From an uncultured Sulfurovum sp. (GTDB lineage: Bacteria; Campylobacterota; Campylobacteria; Campylobacterales; Sulfurovaceae): DNA of 64,000 bases. The position numbers were made by a program, and so were the translations under genes. Location: contig CACVAU010000063.1 in NCBI GenBank assembly GCA_902727915.1, positions 28,534 through 92,533 on the forward strand, written 5' to 3'. Below, piece by piece: positions 8,989 to 16,079 of the stretch (position 1 is the first letter of the stretch; every line of letters begins with the position of its first letter). Under the pieces are notes generated by a model. The model did not search any database. It was not told where the DNA came from and worked only from the letters and a program-made list of their open reading frames with translations.

Positions 8989-9379
8989 AATAGATAAGAG
9001 AATTTTTTCTACAAAAGATATATTAATCCTTGCATTTAGAAAACGACCAGCTATGTTTACAGGAGATATGACACTGGAAAGTATTTTTTTGTATTTCAAT
9101 ACTTATCGAATGGCTTTAATTGAGAATGGTTTTGAAGACAGTGATGAGTATGACTCTTGTGCATTTCATGAGTTTGTTAAAAATAAATTTGGATTTTATG
9201 AGTCAACTGCTGGTTGGAAAAATATGATTGTAGCAGATATTTTAGGACTTGAAGGAAGTATGGAAACATGGTCTTGGGAAGAGTTTTTTGACAAAGAAAA
9301 AAAGATGACAAGTGAAGAACATAAAAAATCCATAGAACTTTATTTTGAGTTATTTGATGTTTTTATGGAAAATAAATAG
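8981..9379 (+). CDS. Hypothetical protein, phosphatase partner
   Basis: 132 residues, overlapping the phosphatase gene by 8 bases and therefore co-translated with it. The opening pattern (AFRKRPAMFTGDMTLESIFLYFNTYRMAL) resembles a loosely defined group of small hypothetical proteins with an RPxMxxG start and a long helix. The rest is acidic and aromatic (STAGWKNMIVADILG, WSWEEFFDKEKK). No membrane or signal segment. Function unknown. The resemblance is from memory and has not been tested by search. Confidence 0.68.
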   Translation: MHKIDKRIFSTKDILILAFRKRPAMFTGDMTLESIFLYFNTYRMALIENGFEDSDEYDSCAFHEFVKNKFGFYESTAGWKNMIVADILGLEGSMETWSWEEFFDKEKKMTSEEHKKSIELYFELFDVFMENK

Positions 9380-9426
9380 AGGAATAATAGAATGCAGAGA
9401 AAGCATTTGATAAGTATTAGAAGTGT

Positions 9427-9489
9427 GGATTAAGAGGGGCTAGTAGATTGTTTCAGTCTGGTTGGAAAAAGTAGGTTAGCACTTAATCC
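9427..9489. other. Long-range inverted repeat, possible structured RNA
   Basis: GGATTAAG (9427-9434) and CTTAATCC (9482-9489) are perfect complements enclosing 47 bases. GCTA and TAGC can pair just inside them. The element lies in the 120-base gap before the YidD-like gene and directly upstream of its probable -10. It could be a small structured RNA or the end of the previous transcript. No T-tract follows on the plus strand. Confidence 0.35.
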
Positions 9490-9502
9490 TTAGAACTCTA
9501 AT

Positions 9503-9510
9503 GTTATACT
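9503..9510 (+). promoter_or_regulatory. Extended -10 for the YidD-like gene
   Basis: The extended -10 TG with TATACT (hexamer 9505-9510) ends 5 bases before the ATG at 9516. There is no ribosome binding site. This implies a leaderless transcript, matching the layout at 6698, 55376 and 59300. Confidence 0.5.
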
Positions 9511-9515
9511 TGAAC

Positions 9516-10406
9516 ATGTTGAATTATTTAAGATATTTTATTACACTGTTATTGTTATATTCTTTGTTTTATAGCTATGAAATAGGCATTCAAAAAGAGA
9601 CACTTCAAGAAGAAATTGATCTTAGAATGCCTATGACTATTGATAAAAAGGGCTTTGTTGTGACTGTTTCTAAACTAAAAATAGAAAACATTCATGACAA
9701 TGTTATTGAGAGTAAACTGCTAGGGCATATTCAAGCAAACAATAAAAATATTATCACAAAAGTGTTCAAAAGTTATGGAGATAAAAGCATTAAATTGGAT
9801 GTGTTGTCTAAAGTTAAGCCCCAGATAGAGGGTTCAGTTTTATCTTTTAAAGTACTTTCTTTAAGTCTAAATAATTTTGTGAAAATTAAAGAAGTTAATG
9901 GACATATTAACAAGCAAATAGAAAAGATAGAAATACCTTTGAAAAGCTTAGAAAAAGTTTCATGGTTAGCTTCTATTGAAAACATCCATTTTAAAAATAA
10001 CGATGATTTAAAGCTAGAAGTTGGCATCTCAAAATGGTTACTAAGCTTACTTATTTCTCTGTTTCTTTTACGAGAAATAGGTTTGTTTTTTATCTACTTA
10101 TATCAACGGTTTCTCTCTCCTAGAAAAAAATACAAATGCGCAAAAGGAGTGCTTTATCAAAATGGAACATGTTCGAGTACCACGAAAGAAGCTTTTAAAA
10201 AGCATGGTTTTCTTGCAGGCATGAAAGAGTATAGGCAGTCTACAAAAAAGTGTAAAGAAGCCTCTCAAACCCTAAGGAAGAACAAGAAAAATGAGGGAAA
10301 TACTGGTTTAAACTGTTCGAGTTGTTCTCCTAATTGTGGTGGGGGTGGAGGAGGCTCTTCTAGCTCCTGTGATTGTAGTCCCTCCTGTGATGTAGGTGGG
10401 TGTTAG
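9516..10406 (+). CDS. Membrane-anchored YidD-like protein with Cys/Gly-rich tail
   Basis: About 296 residues. An N-terminal membrane segment is followed by a roughly 140-residue extracytoplasmic-looking beta/charged region and a second membrane segment (WLLSLLISLFLLREIGLFFI). Next is a YidD-like stretch (IYLYQRFLSPRKKYKCAKG...CSSTTKEAFKKHGFLAGMKEYRQSTKKC), then a low-complexity tail of Cys, Gly and Ser. YidD proteins assist YidC in membrane insertion and are usually only about 70-100 residues, so this is an extended fusion. An ATG at 9501 is also in frame, but a probable -10 overlaps it, so 9516 is preferred. Confidence 0.68.
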   Translation: MLNYLRYFITLLLLYSLFYSYEIGIQKETLQEEIDLRMPMTIDKKGFVVTVSKLKIENIHDNVIESKLLGHIQANNKNIITKVFKSYGDKSIKLDVLSKVKPQIEGSVLSFKVLSLSLNNFVKIKEVNGHINKQIEKIEIPLKSLEKVSWLASIENIHFKNNDDLKLEVGISKWLLSLLISLFLLREIGLFFIYLYQRFLSPRKKYKCAKGVLYQNGTCSSTTKEAFKKHGFLAGMKEYRQSTKKCKEASQTLRKNKKNEGNTGLNCSSCSPNCGGGGGGSSSSCDCSPSCDVGGC

Positions 10407-10414
10407 CATTTATG

Positions 10415-10876
10415 TTAAATAGCATAACTCATGGTACATCCAACCCAAATTTGTTTATTTAAAAACTTTGAAGTTCGTGGGTCTGTTGTTTGAGAGTCTA
10501 TGATGCCATTAAATTTATAATAACTATCAAAACCTTTTTTTTCTATTTTTTCCATTGTTTTAGGAAGGGCATAAAATTTTAAGATAGTGCCTTTTGTGTC
10601 ATTATAGACTAAACTATAAACACCCTCTTTCATATTAACATTCATCCATGAGTAGGGATAGTGTTTATTTGTTTCCCCATTGTATTGTGGTTGATAGTTG
10701 ATTTTTTTCTTATCAACAGTAAAGGTTCCCCCTTGAAATTGACCTTGTATGTCTTGGTCTAAGAAAGAGAGTGCTGTACGTCCACTACCTGACTTACAGT
10801 CAATAATAGCATCAGCACTACCTGCATAGAGGCTCAAAGGGGTTAAACAAAGTAGTAAAGTTTTTGTTATGTTCAT
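10415..10876 (-). CDS. Hypothetical periplasmic protein
   Basis: 153 residues starting with a clear signal peptide (MNITKTLLLCLTPLSLYAGSADA, cleavage near residue 18). The mature part is beta-rich with two cysteines (about 27 and 147) that could form a disulfide. I do not recognise the family. It is convergent with the YidD-like gene, the two stops being 8 bases apart, and is monocistronic. No obvious promoter motif of the TTTAC type precedes it. Function unknown. Confidence 0.7.
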   Translation of the reverse strand: MNITKTLLLCLTPLSLYAGSADAIIDCKSGSGRTALSFLDQDIQGQFQGGTFTVDKKKINYQPQYNGETNKHYPYSWMNVNMKEGVYSLVYNDTKGTILKFYALPKTMEKIEKKGFDSYYKFNGIIDSQTTDPRTSKFLNKQIWVGCTMSYAI

Positions 10877-11002
10877 GCGTTTAGTCCTTTTAAAAATAGT
10901 TTTTTAGTTGAAGTATCTTACTATAAAAAATGAAAAGTTCTTCTTTTTTATTAGATAAAAAGTTAAAGTTTTAATAGCTTAAAATATTTATTAATGAATA
11001 CA

Positions 11003-12169
11003 TTAAAGATTAATTTTCAGTACTTCATGTGCTTCAGAATAATCAGGTATTTCTATTTTATCAAATAGTTTATCTATGACTTCTAGTGGCACAACATACT
11101 CTCTGTTATGGTTTTGCTTTTTAAGTTGTTGGTAGGGTACTTCTAAATAGATAATTTTAACCCTTGCTCTATATTCCATAAAGAGAGAAATCCAGCGTCC
11201 TCGCATCTCTTTGGTTAAATTGGTTGCATTAAAAACAAAACTCTCTTTTTTTCGCATGTGTACCTTGGCGCGTTCTTTTGCCATTTGTACGACTCTTCCT
11301 GTTCCTTTTTTATCGGTGGGTTTTATTTTATGTTCTCTGCGAATGTTGTCTAAGGATAAAACAGGTATTGCTAACTGTGTTTTGATGTAGTGGTCTTTGC
11401 CTGTGGCAGGTAGTGCTGACATAACATAAACAGAAAATGCTAAATCATCATAAGGTTCATAGCCAAGCATAATGTCATCACGCGTAAGGTATAAAAACCG
11501 TGCATAGTCTGAGGAAAATGCTCTGGGTTTTCCAAAACATTCATAGTCTAAACAACAGGCTTTAAAGAGGTCAATATTGAGTAAAATATTTTCTTTGTCA
11601 ACACATTCACGCCCTAGCACATCAGCTTTGGCTAAAAGATAAAGAAGGGAAGTATCCACAACCAAACTGGCAGCAATAATATATTTTTCAGGCTTATCAC
11701 GTTCGAGTATAAAAAGAGGGAAGCCATGATAGCGTAATAGTTTAGCTATCTGTTCACGAATGAGAAAAGGTGTTTCCCACTCTCTGTATAACATACTGCG
11801 TACAGTTGATTCACCTTTTTTAGCATGTTTGGGTGACCGTACCCTTTCTACTCCGTCAACAACTTCACGTAGGGTAGTGGAACGTTTTTCGATGTCATGA
11901 AATATGGCAGCAGCAAAAAGAATGTGCTGTTCCTGTTCTGTTAATAACTTGTATTCTTCTAAGCTAACTAAGGCTTCAACGACCATTTTGGTATGGATGT
12001 AAACATCTCCCTCACTGTGCCAAAGTGGGTCTTGTTCTATACCTTTCATGTCGGCTAACCAAGAGAACTCTTTGGTCATTAGTTCCCAGTTTATTGTTTC
12101 TCCTATTTCATAATAAGGGAATTTCCATAAAGTCTTATCTTGATAAGTGTGCATATCCGTACCATCCAT
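11003..12169 (-). CDS. HD-Pnk: HD-phosphoesterase / 5'-OH polynucleotide kinase
   Basis: 388 residues in two modules. The N-terminal HD domain shows H59, FHDIEK (H91, D92) and KADVLGR (D183), the metal ligands of 2',3'-phosphoesterase HD domains. The C-terminal kinase has a P-loop (SALPATGKDHYIK, about 251-263), a D274 general-base region and the lid Arg/Lys segment (FVFNATNLTKEMRGRWI). This matches bacterial HD-Pnk, first described in Runella, which heals broken RNA/DNA ends for ligation. It overlaps the upstream RNA ligase gene. A second in-frame ATG at 12154 is possible. Together they form a complete RNA end-healing and sealing pair. Confidence 0.85.
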   Translation of the reverse strand: MDGTDMHTYQDKTLWKFPYYEIGETINWELMTKEFSWLADMKGIEQDPLWHSEGDVYIHTKMVVEALVSLEEYKLLTEQEQHILFAAAIFHDIEKRSTTLREVVDGVERVRSPKHAKKGESTVRSMLYREWETPFLIREQIAKLLRYHGFPLFILERDKPEKYIIAASLVVDTSLLYLLAKADVLGRECVDKENILLNIDLFKACCLDYECFGKPRAFSSDYARFLYLTRDDIMLGYEPYDDLAFSVYVMSALPATGKDHYIKTQLAIPVLSLDNIRREHKIKPTDKKGTGRVVQMAKERAKVHMRKKESFVFNATNLTKEMRGRWISLFMEYRARVKIIYLEVPYQQLKKQNHNREYVVPLEVIDKLFDKIEIPDYSEAHEVLKINL

Positions 12170-12932
12170 GTTTATAATATTCTGCTAATTTTGCAGGTTT
12201 CCAATTTTTTGTCCAGTGTTCATCGGTTTGAACATGTCCTTCTCGAACTACTTTAAAGAGATTGTTAAATTCATTTGGGGCAACTTTTAGAATGCCATCA
12301 TTACTTTTAAATTCATTGGCATTTCTGACCACAAAGCCTTCTGAAGCAGGTTGTTGTGTAAGAGGGTTATAGCCACCAAGTAGACCAGAGGTATTAACAG
12401 ATGCTTCCCAAGACATGCCAAGATTTTCTTTAAACCATTGGGCTAAAATGGCATTTTCATTTTTACTGTTTTCAAATATATCTGAAAGATTTTTCTCAAT
12501 GATGATTTCAGGCACAGTAGGAAACTCAAAGTGCATGGCAATGGATTGAACCTCTTCCCATGAAAGCCATGTATCTTTTACCCTTACAGCAAAAACATAA
12601 AAATAAGACGCTAGTTTCTCATAGGCAATGGAGTGAATACCATACATGTTTTCACCAAAAATTTCATAATCACCAAGGTCATTTTTAAGTAAGTTCCAAC
12701 GTTCTCGCATGGGCTTGTCCCAAGGTAGATTAGAGGGTGAAGTATGAGAACGAGCAAAAAGCCCTTGTTTCGTAAAACAGTTGTTTTGACCATCTAGTTT
12801 TTCAGTTAATACCAATCTCTTCATATTCGCAAAAGCTTCAACATAGCCATTGGGCATAAACCTATCATCTGATGTTGAACCTAAACTAATATGTGCATGT
12901 AGACTTCGGTTATATTTTTTACTATTTTGCAT
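12135..12932 (-). CDS. ATP-dependent RNA ligase (RNA_ligase family)
   Basis: 265 residues carrying all core nucleotidyltransferase motifs: motif I LTEKLDGQN with the adenylated Lys45, motif III FGENMYG (about 92-98), IIIa YFYVFAVR, motif IV SEGFVVRN (about 197-204) and motif V ILKVAP. It should seal 3'-OH/5'-phosphate RNA ends. It lacks an added C-terminal domain, so substrate recognition may rely on its partner. The 3' end overlaps HD-Pnk. GAGG precedes the ATG, and a TTTAC direct-repeat promoter lies just upstream. Confidence 0.87.
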   Translation of the reverse strand: MQNSKKYNRSLHAHISLGSTSDDRFMPNGYVEAFANMKRLVLTEKLDGQNNCFTKQGLFARSHTSPSNLPWDKPMRERWNLLKNDLGDYEIFGENMYGIHSIAYEKLASYFYVFAVRVKDTWLSWEEVQSIAMHFEFPTVPEIIIEKNLSDIFENSKNENAILAQWFKENLGMSWEASVNTSGLLGGYNPLTQQPASEGFVVRNANEFKSNDGILKVAPNEFNNLFKVVREGHVQTDEHWTKNWKPAKLAEYYKHGWYGYAHLSR

Positions 12933-12955
12933 TTTGACCTCTAATTTAAAAGTTT

Positions 12956-12999
12956 ATTATAGTTTAAATTTAAAATACTGTTAGTAAATAAGTTGTAAA
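12956..12999 (-). promoter_or_regulatory. TTTAC-N6-TTTAC direct-repeat promoter (copy B)
   Basis: On the minus strand TTTACAACTTATTTAC (12999 to 12984) is followed, 27 bases after the start of its second repeat, by TATAAT (12961 to 12956). The geometry is identical to that before 6698 and 18458. It drives the RNA ligase / HD-Pnk operon. The start site would fall near 12949, giving a short leader. Confidence 0.72.
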
Positions 13000-13036
13000 T
13001 TTGGAAATTTATTTAAAAGGGTTTCAAGCAAAGCTA

Positions 13037-13220
13037 TGCCATAATCTCCTCCAATAAAGGGTAACTTTTGACCCATCTTCCCACAAGAGAAGGTTTATGA
13101 ACCAAAAAGTTTTACAAATGCTTATTTAAAAAAGCAAACAATAGAACGACGAAAATGAATGTCGCAAGTTTCAAAGTGGGATAGAAGACTTGTAAACGCA
13201 TTTAATTTACGGAGACTATT
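13037..13220 (+). other. Promoter and long, possibly structured leader of Ub-Mut7-C gene
   Basis: An extended -10 (TG, then CATAAT at 13040-13045) would start a transcript near 13052 and leave a leader of about 170 bases. The leader holds a string of small hairpins: GGGT/ACCC (13059-13074), CTTC/GAAG (13077-13092), GGTT-TATG-AACC (13092-13103), TGCTT/AAGCA (13119-13136), CGAC/GTCG (13147-13164) and CAAGT/ACTTG (13165-13192). I match none of this to a known riboswitch. Short hairpins also occur by chance in AT-rich DNA. Confidence 0.35.
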
Positions 13221-14255
13221 ATGCCTTTTTACCTTTCACCTCAAACCCTCAAAAAACAGACCAAAATCTTAGTTAAAAACTGGAAACATTCCAGCATTAC
13301 AACAGCCAAATCACGAACCTTACTTTGTCAACTTTATGGTTATGGAAATAGCCATGAGTATCAAAAATTTCAAAAAGAAAAAGGCTTAAACTTTAGTACT
13401 ATTAATAAAGCGTCTTTTAGCTTGTATTATAAAACATTTATTCAGAAATTGTCAGCTTTAGCCGACATCAATGAGACCCAAGCTCAAAAAATTATTCATT
13501 TGCTATGGTCAGATTATCTTAAAGACAATTTGGACATTTCAACTAAATTGTACACGGCTAGTTTTTACTTTTATGGGGCTTGTTTAGATTTTGTCGATGC
13601 TGAAGTCTTTAAATATGATTTCAATGATAATCCATCGGTTAAAGATGCCATTGAAGCCATTGGTGTTCCTCATGTTGAAGTAGGGCATATCTTGGTGAAT
13701 GGTCAGGCAAAAGGCTTTGACCGTAGGTTAAAAGAAAATGATAAAGTTGAAGTTTATGGACAGAGTATCTCAAGTACATTGCCTTTTAAGCCACAAAAGA
13801 TTTCATTTTTATTGGACGTGCATTTAGGAACATTGGCACGTTATTTACGTATGGCAGGGTTTGATGCACTTTATGAGTCTAAAGATTATGGAGATGCTTT
13901 TTTAGCTGAAGTTGCTTCATCGGATGAACATATTATGTTGAGTCGTGATATTGGTTTGCTTAAACGTGGAAAGCTAGATTATGGTCATTGGGTACGTCAT
14001 ACCGACCCAAAAGAACAGTTTAAAGAGATAGTTAAACTGTATGGTTTGGAAGAGAGTTTTAAGCCAATGAGTCGATGTATTAGTTGTAATGAAGCCATTA
14101 ATGCTGTAGAAAAAACTGCCATTGAATCTTTGGTTCCTTCAAAGGTTTATGCATGGAAGGAGGACTTTTTTCAATGTTCATCTTGTGCTAAAGTTTACTG
14201 GGAAGGTTCGCATTATGAAAATATGATGATGTTTTTAGATGAGGTTTCACTATAA
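13221..14255 (+). CDS. Ubiquitin-like/Mut7-C RNase-domain protein
   Basis: 344 residues. The C-terminal half is a Mut7-C domain: SFLLDVHLGTLARYLRMAGFDALY, the LSRDIGLLKRG motif, and a zinc ribbon with CISC and CSSC pairs near 289 and 321. Before it lies a ThiS/MoaD-like ubiquitin fold (about 117-185, DNPSVKDAIEAIGVPHVEVG..VNG), the usual Ub-Mut7-C arrangement. The first 115 residues are an extra helical part with LYGYGNSHEYQKF. Mut7-C is a PIN-like fold predicted to be a ribonuclease. It is divergent from the RNA ligase operon across a 288-base region. GGAG precedes the ATG. Confidence 0.8.
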   Translation: MPFYLSPQTLKKQTKILVKNWKHSSITTAKSRTLLCQLYGYGNSHEYQKFQKEKGLNFSTINKASFSLYYKTFIQKLSALADINETQAQKIIHLLWSDYLKDNLDISTKLYTASFYFYGACLDFVDAEVFKYDFNDNPSVKDAIEAIGVPHVEVGHILVNGQAKGFDRRLKENDKVEVYGQSISSTLPFKPQKISFLLDVHLGTLARYLRMAGFDALYESKDYGDAFLAEVASSDEHIMLSRDIGLLKRGKLDYGHWVRHTDPKEQFKEIVKLYGLEESFKPMSRCISCNEAINAVEKTAIESLVPSKVYAWKEDFFQCSSCAKVYWEGSHYENMMMFLDEVSL

Positions 14256-14257
14256 AA

Positions 14258-14302
14258 TTTAGCAATTATTTGTTTTAAGACGATAAAATAAGAGATTATA
14301 AA
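14258..14302 (+). promoter_or_regulatory. Degenerate TTTAC-type repeat promoter (copy E)
   Basis: TTTAGCAATTATTTGT (14258-14273) matches the TTTAC-N6-TTTAC repeat with the same 11-base period but G or G/T changes at the C positions. TATAAA at 14297-14302 is 28 bases after the second repeat start. It is weaker than the other copies and may be chance. Confidence 0.4.
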
Positions 14303-14354
14303 TACTTTATGCTAAATTGATTAGAAGTTTTTTGAAGAGGAACAAACGTAAACA

Positions 14355-15800
14355 ATGAATGATTATACACAATATTATGGCTTCTCATCTGAAGAGTGGG
14401 ATAGCTGTTTAAAGGTCTTAAATCAACTTAAAGATAAACCTCTACACAATCCTGATAATAAAATTTTTGGAACATTAATCACGAAAGTACATAAACAGGC
14501 AAAGAAAGCGTTAAAGCATATTGAAGTTGAGGTTCAAGAGAAAACAGAGGAAAGTAAAAAAGAGAAAAGTAAAAAAGAGCCAAGAAGAAAGTCACGACGA
14601 CAGATTCATAAAGCTTTTGATTTGAATTTGGTTAAGGCTTCGACCATTGTTTCCAATGCTTTTTCTAAAACTTCATTTTTTAGCCATGACCCTACTGTTT
14701 TAACAACTTTTACGACCTTGAAAAGCTCTAAAAAGTGTTATTGCTGTGATGCTACCTACTATGAAATACACTCTTTTTATCATAAACTTTGTCCGTCTTG
14801 TGCGACAAAAAATTATGCACATAGGACGTTGGAACTTGATTTAAAAGGTCGGCATATCATCTTAACAGGAGGCAGAGTAAAAATAGGGTATGCCTTGGCA
14901 TTGAAATTTTTACGAAGTGGTGCAAATCTTACACTAACCAGTCGTTTTCCTGCACTAAATTTAAAGCAATTAGAACAAGAACATGATTATGAAGATTGGA
15001 AACATAGAGTCACTGTTTATGGTTTAGACTTACGTAATATTAGAGCTGTAGAAAAGTTTATAGATTTTTACAAGAAAAATAATGACTCTTTAGATATTTT
15101 GGTTAACAATGCTGCCCAAACAATAAGTTATACAGAGGAGTATTATCAGCCCCTTATCGCGAAAGAACAAAAGTTTTTAATGGCGTTTAATGAGGAACAG
15201 AGACTTATTGCGAATATGACGGCTATGACAGATCAAGTACAAACATTTAACTGTCTTGAACCAACAGCACAAGAGTGTGAAGTAAATCGTTTTGGTCAAC
15301 CCATAGATTTTAGGGACAAAAATAGTTGGAATAGTACTTTAACGGAAGTTTCTACCCATGAACTTTTAGAGGTTAACCTCATTAATCACATTTCACCTTA
15401 TCTACTTATTAAAGCGTTTACTCCTTTATTAAAAGCTTCACCATTTGATGAAAAATTCATTATAAATGTAAGTTCTTCAGAGGGGCAGTTTTCTTATGCT
15501 AATAAAACAATGTATCATCCACATACCAACATGACAAAATCAGCTCTTAATATGTTGACACGTACATCAGCTTTAGAATACAGTCACGATAACATTTATA
15601 TGAACAGTGTTGATGTAGGGTGGATTTCAACAGGAGCCATTGAGTCTAAACGTCAAAAACTATTTGAACAAGGTTCAGTGCCTCCATTAGATTCGGTTGA
15701 TGGTATGGCAAGGGTTATTCATCCTATTTATGAAGCTTTGGAGAAGAAACAGTTTACTTTTGGTAAACTACTTAAAGATTTTAAAGTGGTTGAATGGTAG
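14355..15800 (+). CDS. Atypical short-chain dehydrogenase with Zn-ribbon-like insert
   Basis: 481 residues. The first 125 are helical, with a highly charged Lys/Glu/Arg stretch (62-83). Then comes a cysteine cluster, CYCC (128-131) with CPSC (146-149), likely a zinc site. From 160 an SDR Rossmann domain follows: TGGRVKIG (171-178), VNNAAQT, serine VSSSEGQ (about 371-377) and HPHTNMTK (387-394). In the YxxxK position Thr390 replaces the catalytic Tyr, while Lys394 is kept. Related proteins with an HPHTNMxK motif exist, so this is probably a distinct SDR group. Substrate unknown. Confidence 0.75.
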   Translation: MNDYTQYYGFSSEEWDSCLKVLNQLKDKPLHNPDNKIFGTLITKVHKQAKKALKHIEVEVQEKTEESKKEKSKKEPRRKSRRQIHKAFDLNLVKASTIVSNAFSKTSFFSHDPTVLTTFTTLKSSKKCYCCDATYYEIHSFYHKLCPSCATKNYAHRTLELDLKGRHIILTGGRVKIGYALALKFLRSGANLTLTSRFPALNLKQLEQEHDYEDWKHRVTVYGLDLRNIRAVEKFIDFYKKNNDSLDILVNNAAQTISYTEEYYQPLIAKEQKFLMAFNEEQRLIANMTAMTDQVQTFNCLEPTAQECEVNRFGQPIDFRDKNSWNSTLTEVSTHELLEVNLINHISPYLLIKAFTPLLKASPFDEKFIINVSSSEGQFSYANKTMYHPHTNMTKSALNMLTRTSALEYSHDNIYMNSVDVGWISTGAIESKRQKLFEQGSVPPLDSVDGMARVIHPIYEALEKKQFTFGKLLKDFKVVEW

Positions 15801-15813
15801 CCACTTTTTATTT

Positions 15814-15883
15814 GGGTTGCTAGATAAATGGAATATCATCTTCTTAGCAGAAGAAGTTGTAGGTTCAAATCCTATAAAACCCA
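15814..15883 (+). ncRNA. Degenerate tRNA-like element 1
   Basis: The cloverleaf is largely drawable. Acceptor GGGTT pairs with AACCC (two inner mismatches) and the D-arm is GATA-AATGGAA-TATC. The T-arm is GTAGG-TTCAAAT-CCTAT, with T54 T55 C56, A58 and C61 present. The anticodon stem TCTTC/GAAGA leaves a 6-base loop, TTAGCA, instead of 7. The 3' end reads A-CTA rather than CCA. It is probably a decayed or repurposed tRNA. The functional tRNA-Asn genes in this window encode CCA. Confidence 0.5.
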
Positions 15884-15891
15884 CTACTTAT

Positions 15892-15963
15892 AAGTCATTG
15901 GAGAAATAGGAATCTCGATGGAACTCAAATCCAAGGTTACAGGTTCGACTCCTGTATGGCTTA
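15892..15963 (+). ncRNA. tRNA-like element 2 with UCA-type anticodon loop
   Basis: Acceptor AAGTCAT pairs with ATGGCTT over 7 bp (one G-U). The D-arm is GAGA-AATAGGAA-TCTC and the T-arm ACAGG-TTCGACT-CCTGT, with a 4-base variable loop. U8, A14, GG18-19, A21, TTC and A58 are all present. The anticodon stem TGGA/TCCA carries the loop ACTCAAA, putting TCA at 34-36, which would read UGA. Position 33 is C rather than the near-universal U. No CCA is encoded. It follows element 1 by 8 bases. Functional status is uncertain. Confidence 0.55.
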
Positions 15964-15998
15964 TATCTTTTAAACTTCTATTAACAAATTTTCAAAAA

Positions 15999-16052
15999 TT
16001 GACCAACTATTTACCAATTATTTATCCTATAAAATACTTAAAATATTATAAA
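15999..16052 (+). promoter_or_regulatory. Direct-repeat promoter, three-repeat version (copy D)
   Basis: Three units with an 11-base period: TTGAC (15999), TTTAC (16010) and TTTAT (16021). The first two read TTGACCAACTATTTAC. TATAAA at 16047-16052 lies 26 bases after the third unit. It precedes the radical SAM/PLP-enzyme operon, whose AAGGTG ribosome site is about 20 bases downstream. Confidence 0.6.
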
Positions 16053-16079
16053 ATATAGTATTTAATTTAAAGGTGAACA

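Noticed and set aside
15697..15909. A 70-codon plus-strand frame across the SDR end and the tRNA-like elements
   Set aside because: It runs out of frame through the SDR C-terminus and then through sequence better explained as tRNA-like structure.
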